From the NCBI GenBank assembly GCA_023249395.1, contig JAHFCS010000085.1, positions 1-7,837 of the forward strand: a stretch of DNA of 7,837 bases, written 5' to 3'. The DNA comes from Gemmatimonadota bacterium. Lineage in GTDB: Bacteria; Gemmatimonadota; Gemmatimonadetes; Gemmatimonadales; Gemmatimonadaceae. Both the position numbers and the translations under genes were made by a program. The first letter of the stretch is position 1; every line of letters starts with the position of its first letter. Below are positions 1 through 6,297 of this stretch, piece by piece. A model generated the notes under the pieces. The model saw nothing but the letters and a program-made list of their open reading frames with translations, had not been told where the DNA came from and did not search any database.

Positions 1-1477
1 GCGCCGAGGCCCAGATGCCGCTGAGGTAAACGTCCGAGAGAATGCCGATCTGGAGGTCGCCGACTTCGAGCGCACCAGCGCCGGCCTTGGGATTCTCCAT
101 CAGGCCGTCGCCATTCGTGTCGGTCGCGCGCGACCACGCCATCGCCTTCTTGATGTTCGGCCACAGCTCGCGCACGAGCGCCGTGTCGGCCGTCTGGCGC
201 CAGTACTCTCCGAACGCGAGAACCCAGAATGGCGACGTGTCGCCGTGGAAGAACGCGTATGGATATTTGCCGAACCAATCGATCCATCCGGCGCCCTGCG
301 AGATCTCGTGAGTGATCTTGCCGTCGGCCCGCTGGTACCTGGCGAAAAAGCGGAACACGCCGTCGCGCACGAGATCGCTCTGACCGTCACTAACCATGGC
401 GAACGAGTTGATGGCCGCGTCGCCGCCAAAGAACCATCCGAAACCAGGGCGATCGCTCGCCGGGCCTGATAAACCGTACCCAGCGACGAGTCCGCAACCG
501 AGGTCCGGGTTACAGACGAACGACTCGTCGAGGTTCACCTTCGCGTATTCGACGGCACGGTCGAGCAGCGGCTCGGGCGAGTGAAGGACGAGCTGCGTGG
601 TGCGAATCGAGTCCGCGTGCGCAACGCGCCGCGTCCACTCGTGCTCGGCGGCTCCGGGCGCGATGAGCTTGCGATAGAGCGCGAGCGCCGAATCACGCGA
701 CATCTCGCCACCCGCGAGTACGATCGGGATGTATGCCACGTGCTCGTCGATACCGCGGCCCGGCGGCTCGCTCAAACGCGGGGCTGTGTACTGCTGGCCA
801 ACGCCGCCCACGCTCAACACGAACTGCGGGGGGGACGCGCCCAGCATATGCGCCAGCACGTCGGACGCTTGCGTGATGGCGGGCGATCCGAAGTAGGCGT
901 TGACGCGCCGGCTGCCCTCCGACATGAGGAAGGCTCGCGCGGAATCATTCCAGATCAGATACTGCCCGCCGAGTCCAGCCGGCCAGGCCAGGTGAATGTC
1001 GGGAGTGAACCGCGCGAGGATCTCCATCGGACGAATCGCGTCGACCTCGAGCAGAATAACCACAGCCGGCATGTCCAACGGAACGAAGACGTGCTGCTTC
1101 ACGGTGAACTGCTCGTACGCATATTCGATGGTCACGCCTTCGGGGCGCTCGACCATGCTGTGTGCGATCGAGTGCCCTGGAATCGGATCGGTGTACTTGG
1201 GGATGCGGAATGAGAGCTCGAGATCGTGCAGCCACTTGATGGGCCAGCTCCATAGTTCGAACCGTCCGTCCTCCGTGCCCATGGCGATCGCGCGGCGTCC
1301 CACGGCGGAGATGAAGACGCCCGGACGCACGTCGCCACCAAGGGCGAGAGGTGACGAGCCCAGGGAGAACGCTGGAATCGACGGGGGCGGCGTAGCGGGT
1401 GCCTGCTGTGCCCGAGCGGAGATGAGCGGGAGGGCGATCGTTGTCGCCGCCAGCCGCCGGAGAAGCATTGGATTCAT
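1..1477 (-). CDS. Exported glycogen-debranching-type glycoside hydrolase (six-hairpin fold), C-terminus cut off by window edge
   Basis: Translating the minus strand from the ATG at 1477 gives 492 codons without a stop, running off the left edge. The first 25 or so residues look like a signal peptide: MNPMLLRR, then a hydrophobic stretch, then SARA-QQ as a likely cleavage site. The mature enzyme would therefore be periplasmic or extracellular. Residues ~30-300 are beta-rich and look like the N-terminal sandwich domain common in this enzyme group. From ~305 an alpha-helical barrel begins, with GFGWFFGGDAAINS at 345-358, ADGKITHEIS at 384-393, YPYAFFHGDTSPFW at 405-418 and DTNGDGLMENP at 453-463. 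These motifs resemble amylo-alpha-1,6-glucosidase / glycogen-debranching proteins and related alpha-glucosidases. Cys322 and Cys328 could form a disulfide in an exported protein. The kinase gene ends 11 bases upstream, suggesting one transcript. The Shine-Dalgarno signal is weak (ACGGATA just before ATG); Met4 is an alternative start. Exact GH family and substrate are uncertain; a GH63- or GH15-like role is possible. Confidence 0.8.
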   Translation of the reverse strand, partial: MNPMLLRRLAATTIALPLISARAQQAPATPPPSIPAFSLGSSPLALGGDVRPGVFISAVGRRAIAMGTEDGRFELWSWPIKWLHDLELSFRIPKYTDPIPGHSIAHSMVERPEGVTIEYAYEQFTVKQHVFVPLDMPAVVILLEVDAIRPMEILARFTPDIHLAWPAGLGGQYLIWNDSARAFLMSEGSRRVNAYFGSPAITQASDVLAHMLGASPPQFVLSVGGVGQQYTAPRLSEPPGRGIDEHVAYIPIVLAGGEMSRDSALALYRKLIAPGAAEHEWTRRVAHADSIRTTQLVLHSPEPLLDRAVEYAKVNLDESFVCNPDLGCGLVAGYGLSGPASDRPGFGWFFGGDAAINSFAMVSDGQSDLVRDGVFRFFARYQRADGKITHEISQGAGWIDWFGKYPYAFFHGDTSPFWVLAFGEYWRQTADTALVRELWPNIKKAMAWSRATDTNGDGLMENPKAGAGALEVGDLQIGILSDVYLSGIWASA

Positions 1478-1488
1478 TATCCGTTGGC

Positions 1489-3921
1489 CTACTGCCGCTC
1501 GAATTGCGAGAGATGCATTCGCTCGAGGATGCGCTCGAATCGCGGATCGGATCGGAGCGGATCGTAAATCTTATCCACCAGCAGCGCGCCGGCAGTAACC
1601 AGCGCGATGTCGTGGGCATCCACTGCTCGCTCCAATTCAGCTAGCGCAGCGTCAGTCTCCCCCAGCCCGATGTGGGCAAGAACCAACGCGACCGGTGACA
1701 CCTTCTCCCGCGTCGAGCGCTGTTCCAGAGCGCCAAGAATCGCAGCTGCCTGTGCGCGGCGGCCGGTCTTTCCATAGATGTACGCCAGCTGCCCCTGTCG
1801 AACGGCAAGCTCGGGGTCGAGGCGCACTGCGCTCTCCATCTCTCGTACTGCGTCGGCGTTGTTGCCGTTGAGGAGATAGGCCATCGCGATCCACGCGCGG
1901 TGGAGTCCTACCGCGGGATAGAGTTCGATTCCCTTCCGAAATTCGGCGATCGCGTCCGGATACCGCCGCGCGAGAATCAGCGGGTAACCTACGGCGCTCG
2001 GCATGATCGGTGCGAGGGGGTCGAGCTGCTGGGCAGTCCGCATTTCAACAATGCTCGAATCAACCTGTCCCACGTGATAAAAGAATTCGCCGAACCATTG
2101 ATGGGCAGTCGCGTAATCAGGATCCCGCGCCAGCGCGGCACGATAGCGTTTCTCGGCGGTCAGCCAGTCCCAATCGTGGATCGCGGTCAATCCAAGGGCG
2201 GTGTTCGCCTCGGCCAGTGTGCTGTCGATCGCGAGCGCGTGGTTGGCGGCTGATCGCGCACGTTGCGTCACGTCGGTGGGCGCGGCATCGGTGTATTCCG
2301 GCAGAAGCGCGTACGCGATTGCGAGAGCGGCATAGGCGCGGGCGAAAGACGAATCTTTCGCGATGGCCTGATCGAAGTAGTCTACGGAGCGCCGAAGATT
2401 GTCGGCGCCGCGCCGATTCCAGAAATACCGCCCGCGCAGATATAGATCGTATGCTTCGAGATTTCCGGTGCCGCGCCACGTCGAGCCGATGCTTGCGAGG
2501 GTTGCCGCTCCGCGCAGGCGCGGCTTGAGCGCCTCCGTGATGGAGCGCGCGATGTCGTCCTGCACCGCGAATACGTCGCTGGCTTCGCGATCGTAGCTGT
2601 CGGACCATCGCGCCAGACCATCCGAGACGCTCGTCAGCTGAGCGGTGACGCGCAGCTTGCCGCCGGCTCTCCGCACCGTCCCCTCGAGGACGGACTGAAC
2701 ATTGAGCCGCTTTCCGATTTCATTCACCGAGAGATTGCGATTGTTCTTGAAGGCATAGGCAGAAGTGCGCGATGCGACGCGCATTCCCGGCAGCTTGTTG
2801 AGGGCATTCGCCAGCTCGTCGGTCATGCCTTCGCTGAAGTATTCGTCATTTGCCTGGCCTCCAACGTTGACGAACGGAAGAACGGCGACCGAGTTCAGGT
2901 CGTCCGACTGAGCCGCCGCCGATCCATGGATGGTTCGAAACGCCAGATAGCCGCCCCCCGCCAGCAGCAACACGGCGACGGCTATCCCTGCGCCGAGTAA
3001 GGTGCGCGATCGGCGGTCCGTCGACGGCGCTGGAATCGCGACAATTCGCTCGCTGCTCGACGATCCGCGCCTTCCTGAGTCGAGATCGTCGAGGGTTTGA
3101 AGGACCTCCTGCGCCGTCTGCGGTCTGTCGGCTGGTCGCTTCTCGAGGCAGCTCATGACAAGGCGGATAAGCGGCTCCGGGAGATTCGGTCGTCGCCTTT
3201 CAATTGGCTCAGGCGGCTGCACCGCGTGCGCTGCGAGCAGTGCCTGTGATGACCTGCCGGTGAACGGTGGCTCACCGGTCAGCATCTCGTAGGCAAGAAC
3301 TCCGAAGGCGTAGATGTCTGCTCTATGATCTATCGCTGGATCGGCCGTCGCCTGTTCCGGCGCCATGTAGGCGGGAGTCCCGAGCGTAACTCCGCTCGTA
3401 GTGCGCGGACCGTCGCCTGAGAGGACGGAATCCTCGAGCGCCTTTGCAACCCCGAAATCGGTGACGACAGCAATCTCCTCGGCGATGAGAATGTTTTCGG
3501 GCTTGATGTCGCGATGGACGACGCCGGATTTGTGCGCGTATGCGAGCGCCGAGGCGATCTCGCGCAGGAATCGCACCGACTCGGGAATCGTCAGCTCTCC
3601 CTTCCTGGTTATCCTCTGCCTCAACGATTCCCCTTCGATCAGCGGCATCACGAAGTAGGGGAGGCCTTCGATTTCGCCGGACGAGAGGACGGGAACGATG
3701 TGCGGATGCTGAAGGCGCGCAGAGAGCTGAATCTCGCGTCTGAATCGGTCGGCGTTCACTTCGCCCGCAATCTGTTCGGGAAGGAACTTGAGCACGACGC
3801 GTCGTTCGAGCGTCCGTTCGCGCGCGACAAACAGCCGGCTCATTCCGCCACCGCCGAGCTCGCGCTCGAAGATGTAGGTGCTACCGAGCTTTGATTCGAG
3901 GGTGGCTCGAAAATCCGTCAA
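1489..3921 (-). CDS. Membrane-bound Ser/Thr protein kinase with TolB-like domain and TPR repeats
   Basis: This is a predicted one-piece receptor kinase of 810 residues. The cytoplasmic kinase domain (about 15-280) has every key motif: Gly-rich loop GGGGMS near 22-28, Lys45 in VVLKFLP, Glu63 of helix C, HRDIKPEN with catalytic Asp138 and Asn143, DFG at 155-157 and GTPAYMAPEQ at 181-190. The HRD arginine suggests control by activation-loop phosphorylation. One transmembrane helix (about 307-330) follows a Ser/Arg-rich linker. Next comes a region at 341-460 (VAVLPFVN, YFSEGMTDELANAL, LEGTVRR) like the TolB N-terminal/FlgO-type domain. Several tetratricopeptide repeats fill about 485-805, probably a periplasmic protein- or ligand-binding platform. 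The reading frame stays open to 4176 and would overlap the divergent gene. I chose the TTG at 3921 because related kinases usually start at an MTDLR-like sequence, matched here by LTDFRATLESKLG. An ATG at 3996 is the alternative (835 residues). Neither has a clear Shine-Dalgarno site. The exported hydrolase gene follows after 11 bases. Confidence 0.93.
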   Translation of the reverse strand: MTDFRATLESKLGSTYIFERELGGGGMSRLFVARERTLERRVVLKFLPEQIAGEVNADRFRREIQLSARLQHPHIVPVLSSGEIEGLPYFVMPLIEGESLRQRITRKGELTIPESVRFLREIASALAYAHKSGVVHRDIKPENILIAEEIAVVTDFGVAKALEDSVLSGDGPRTTSGVTLGTPAYMAPEQATADPAIDHRADIYAFGVLAYEMLTGEPPFTGRSSQALLAAHAVQPPEPIERRRPNLPEPLIRLVMSCLEKRPADRPQTAQEVLQTLDDLDSGRRGSSSSERIVAIPAPSTDRRSRTLLGAGIAVAVLLLAGGGYLAFRTIHGSAAAQSDDLNSVAVLPFVNVGGQANDEYFSEGMTDELANALNKLPGMRVASRTSAYAFKNNRNLSVNEIGKRLNVQSVLEGTVRRAGGKLRVTAQLTSVSDGLARWSDSYDREASDVFAVQDDIARSITEALKPRLRGAATLASIGSTWRGTGNLEAYDLYLRGRYFWNRRGADNLRRSVDYFDQAIAKDSSFARAYAALAIAYALLPEYTDAAPTDVTQRARSAANHALAIDSTLAEANTALGLTAIHDWDWLTAEKRYRAALARDPDYATAHQWFGEFFYHVGQVDSSIVEMRTAQQLDPLAPIMPSAVGYPLILARRYPDAIAEFRKGIELYPAVGLHRAWIAMAYLLNGNNADAVREMESAVRLDPELAVRQGQLAYIYGKTGRRAQAAAILGALEQRSTREKVSPVALVLAHIGLGETDAALAELERAVDAHDIALVTAGALLVDKIYDPLRSDPRFERILERMHLSQFERQ

Positions 3922-4081
3922 CGGGGAGGTCCAGGCAGCAAAAATGGAAATTATGGCGGCCGGCGACGCGGCGCGACCGCCATTCCGCAGTCCCATCCCG
4001 TACAAGGCCGTCAGAGTGTACCCGACATGCAGCAACGGTTCGCCTGACTGATTCGCCGGATATCCCGGCCATGTTTCATTA
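3922..4081. promoter_or_regulatory. Divergent intergenic region between kinase and acyltransferase genes
   Basis: These roughly 160 bases separate the kinase start at 3921 from the acyltransferase start at 4082, so promoters for both should lie here. On the minus strand, CATAAT (3955-3950) is a possible -10 hexamer some 30 bases before the TTG start, but I see no convincing -35 partner. On the plus strand I see no good sigma-70 promoter. If the kinase really starts at the ATG at 3996, the space shrinks to 85 bases and the CATAAT lies inside the gene. Regulatory function is inferred from gene orientation. Confidence 0.45.
4055..4069. repeat. Imperfect palindrome upstream of acyltransferase start
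   Basis: GCCGGATATCCCGGC is a near-perfect inverted repeat around an exact 8-base palindrome (GGATATCC, 4058-4065), with one extra C in the right arm. It ends 12 bases before the acyltransferase ATG, where a repressor could block transcription or ribosome entry. In GC-rich DNA such a short palindrome can arise by chance, so an operator role is only a guess. Confidence 0.25.
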
Positions 4082-5287
4082 ATGCCGAAACCGCGCGCCC
4101 CAACGCCTCTCGTCGGCCCTCGTCTCGTGTACGTGGACCGCCTCCGTGTTTTCGCGGTCCTCGCCGTCTTCATCATTCACGTGTGCGAGGTGTTCAACCC
4201 CTGGGACGAATGGCACATCACCGCGCCGGTTCGGAGTCGCATCCTCGGTGAGATCGTCGTGGTTCTGGCTCCCTGGATCATGCCGCTGTTCATGCTGTTG
4301 GCTGGCGTCAGCGCCTACTATTCACTCGGCCGCAGGAAAAACGGCGAGTACCTTCGAGAGCGGGCACGCCGGCTACTTGTCCCACTCGTGCTCGGCGTCC
4401 TCACCCTCGTTCCGCCGCAAGTGTACCTCGAGCGGCGCTTCCGCGGTCAGTTCAGCGGGAGCTTCATCGCCTTCTACCCGCACTTCTTCGACGGGATCTA
4501 TCCCACCGGCAACTTCTCGTGGCATCACTTGTGGTTCCTCGGCCATCTGGCGGCGTACTCGGTCATCGCGCTCCCACTCTTCCGCTTCTGGCAGCACCGC
4601 CGCGGCGAAGGCATGCTGCAATCGCTCGCTCGGCTCTATAGCTCGCCGCACGGACTACTCTGGCTCGCTCTTCCGCTCATCATCGAGCGTACTCTCCTCT
4701 GGGGAATCCTGCCGGAGCGACACATGCTCGAAAGCGACTGGTCGAATCATGCGTTGCTTCTCGTGGCGTACGTGTACGGTTTTGTTCTGGCGGCAACACC
4801 GTCGCTCGGCAAAGCGATCGATGCACAGTGGCGCTGGACCTTCGTTGTGGCGCTGCTAACGAGCGCGGTGCTCGTAACGGGAATCTGGATTGGCGCATTG
4901 CCCGGCAGATTGCCAGCATCGTACTCGTGGGAATACGCCGGGTTCTGGGCGCTTTACGCAATCGGCGCGTGGGCCTGGGTCGTCACGATGCTGGGCGTTG
5001 GGCGACGCTGGCTGCACCGCGAAGGGCCGGAGCTGCGCTACGGTCGCGAGATCGGCTACGAGTTTTACCTGTTCCACCAACCCGTAATTGTCGCGGCGGC
5101 GTACTGGGTTGTCGCATGGCGCGTTGGGCTACTCGAGCAGTTCATCTCCGTGCTCGCGATTTCCGCCTGTGGAACCTGGATCAGCGTGAAGTTTTTCCGG
5201 AGTGGTAACGCTGCGGTGCGATCCTTGGTTCATGCGCTCCGCGTTGCGGTTAGAGAGCGCCGGACCCTCGCAGCACGCGAGCGATGA
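4082..5287 (+). CDS. Integral-membrane acyltransferase, acyltransferase-3 (OpgC/OafA-like) family
   Basis: This 401-residue protein is strongly hydrophobic, with about ten predicted membrane helices. Family members move acyl groups such as acetyl or succinyl from the cytoplasmic side onto sugars or other acceptors in the envelope. Diagnostic features are YVDRLRVFAVLAVFIIHV at 17-34, with the conserved His33 in the first membrane helix, followed by PLFMLLAGVSAYYSLGRR at 68-85 and RRLLVPLVLGVL at 96-107. The middle has HHLWFLGHLAAYS at 148-160, and GYEFYLFHQPVIV at 325-337 lies late in the chain. The Arg-rich C-terminal tail is probably cytoplasmic. Length is normal for the family. The start at 4082 sits a few residues before the conserved block; no clear Shine-Dalgarno site precedes it. 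It is transcribed away from the kinase and converges on the alpha/beta hydrolase with 22 bases between stop codons. The glucan-acyltransferase (OpgC) subgroup is plausible, but the acceptor cannot be read from the sequence. Confidence 0.9.
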   Translation: MPKPRAPTPLVGPRLVYVDRLRVFAVLAVFIIHVCEVFNPWDEWHITAPVRSRILGEIVVVLAPWIMPLFMLLAGVSAYYSLGRRKNGEYLRERARRLLVPLVLGVLTLVPPQVYLERRFRGQFSGSFIAFYPHFFDGIYPTGNFSWHHLWFLGHLAAYSVIALPLFRFWQHRRGEGMLQSLARLYSSPHGLLWLALPLIIERTLLWGILPERHMLESDWSNHALLLVAYVYGFVLAATPSLGKAIDAQWRWTFVVALLTSAVLVTGIWIGALPGRLPASYSWEYAGFWALYAIGAWAWVVTMLGVGRRWLHREGPELRYGREIGYEFYLFHQPVIVAAAYWVVAWRVGLLEQFISVLAISACGTWISVKFFRSGNAAVRSLVHALRVAVRERRTLAARER

Positions 5288-5309
5288 AATGGTCTCAGCT
5301 CGATCAACG

Positions 5310-6224
5310 TCAACGGGCTGAACGCGCCAGGCCCACCTCTCGCTCGCGCAGGTAGTTCGCGAGAAAGCTCCCGACCCGCCGCTCGTACTCGGTGCGGGAA
5401 TAGTCGTGCAGATCCTCGTGTCCAGCTCCCTTGACTGCCCAGAAAGTCTTCGGGGCTGGCGCGCGCGCGTAGAGCGACTCCGCCTCTATCAACGGCGTGT
5501 ACCGGTCGGCGGTTCCGGTAATGAATAGTAGAGGCGAGTGAATGCTCCCTATGCGCGCGATCGGCTGCAGCTCGGTTTCGGTCACGCCGATCTCCGCAGC
5601 GACGTAATGGATGACGGCAGGCGCGAAGCTGCGCCCGACGCGGCCAAAGGGACCGAACCAGGTCGCCAACCGATCGCTCACCGCCTGCCGAATCGTCGGG
5701 TAGACCGATTCCAGAACGAACGCACTTGCTGGGAGAGGACCGGGTCCGAGCAGACTCGCCGCGCCACCCATCGAGATCCCGATCACTCCAATGCGTTCCC
5801 CAGGTACGGCTTGCCCCAGAAACTCGATCGCGGCCGCTGCATCGAGGCTTTCGCGGGCGCCGAAGGTGATGTGTTTCCCGGGGGATTCTCCATGCGCCTG
5901 AAAGTCCGGTGCGAGAATGGTGAATCCCATGGCGTGCAGGAATTCGGCGCGACCCAACATGCTCGTCCGGTTCGCCCCTACGCCGTGAAGCAGGAGAACG
6001 GCTCCGCCTCCGAGGCGACCGCGAACCAGCCAGGCGTGGATGAGGCTTCCCGATCCGCTCGGAAACATGACCGTCTCCGCGCCGAGTGACGCCGGCGGCG
6101 GGGCGATCAAGACGCGAGAAGGGGCCGCCAACATGCACGCGGCCGTTCCAACAAGCGTTGCTCCCAGTATTACAGCAACGCCGGCACGCCGGTCACTGCG
6201 CAATGTGTTGAAGCCCCTGCTCAT
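5310..6224 (-). CDS. Alpha/beta hydrolase (S33 / hydrolase-4-like) with N-terminal export or anchor segment
   Basis: This 304-residue protein has a complete alpha/beta-hydrolase catalytic set. The oxyanion region is LLLHGVGANRTSM at 77-89, the nucleophile elbow is GISMGG with Ser151, the acid is Asp240 in ITGTADRYTP, and the base is His269 in GAGHEDLH. DFQAHGESPG at 107-116 is typical of the lipase/esterase/S33 peptidase-like group. Residues 14-34 are a hydrophobic stretch after a basic N-terminus, giving a signal peptide or membrane anchor. The GTAAC sequence ending at Cys30 is only a poor lipobox because position -3 is not Leu. The enzyme probably cleaves an ester or amide outside the cytoplasm; the substrate is unknown. 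The ATG at 6224 is chosen because the export segment follows directly; no Shine-Dalgarno site is visible. It lies 65 bases after the transketolase on the same strand, with a candidate promoter between. It converges on the acyltransferase, and I see no clear terminator hairpin in the 22-base gap. Confidence 0.9.
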   Translation of the reverse strand: MSRGFNTLRSDRRAGVAVILGATLVGTAACMLAAPSRVLIAPPPASLGAETVMFPSGSGSLIHAWLVRGRLGGGAVLLLHGVGANRTSMLGRAEFLHAMGFTILAPDFQAHGESPGKHITFGARESLDAAAAIEFLGQAVPGERIGVIGISMGGAASLLGPGPLPASAFVLESVYPTIRQAVSDRLATWFGPFGRVGRSFAPAVIHYVAAEIGVTETELQPIARIGSIHSPLLFITGTADRYTPLIEAESLYARAPAPKTFWAVKGAGHEDLHDYSRTEYERRVGSFLANYLREREVGLARSAR

Positions 6225-6267
6225 GAACGCATTGTTGGTGCACGCGGTAAAGCTCTAGCATGACATG

Positions 6268-6297
6268 ATTATACTCGGTTGCCAGACAGCTAGTTCC
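6268..6297 (-). promoter_or_regulatory. Candidate promoter for the alpha/beta hydrolase gene
   Basis: On the minus strand a perfect TATAAT lies at 6273-6268, in an AT-rich patch of otherwise GC-rich DNA, about 44 bases before the hydrolase ATG. This would leave a leader of roughly 35 bases. Nothing at the standard 17-base spacing resembles TTGACA. Instead, GGAACTA (6297-6291), overlapping the transketolase stop codon, recalls the GGAAC-type -35 element of ECF sigma factors, although TATAAT is not an ECF-type -10. The site suggests the hydrolase can be transcribed apart from the transketolase. Confidence 0.4.

Noticed and set aside
828..834. A run of seven G bases (C on the coding strand) as a possible frameshift or phase-variation site
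   Set aside because: The glycosidase frame is intact on both sides and family motifs continue after it, so there is no sign of slippage; the run is short.
581..1213. A 210-residue plus-strand open frame
   Set aside because: It lies wholly antisense to the glycosidase, whose frame shows a signal peptide and family motifs. The product is rich in Arg and Gly, as expected of a GC-rich shadow frame.
945..1619. A 224-residue minus-strand open frame spanning the kinase-glycosidase junction
   Set aside because: It is out of frame with both real genes and has Arg/Ser/Pro-rich, motif-free sequence.
4146..4859. A 237-residue Ser/Cys/Arg-rich frame inside the acyltransferase
   Set aside because: It is a frame-shifted shadow of the membrane protein; its composition is not that of a natural protein.
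5288..5309. A possible shared bidirectional terminator between the convergent genes
   Set aside because: Only a 4-base CAGC/GCTG stem with a long loop is visible near here, and there is no T-run, so I cannot support a terminator.
5538..6089. A 183-residue plus-strand open frame opposite the hydrolase
   Set aside because: It is antisense to a well-supported gene and shows no domain or start signal.
5230..6138. A 302-residue minus-strand open frame overlapping the alpha/beta hydrolase
   Set aside because: It is a shifted frame of the hydrolase gene, very rich in Arg, and lacks any recognisable motif, while the hydrolase frame has a full catalytic triad.
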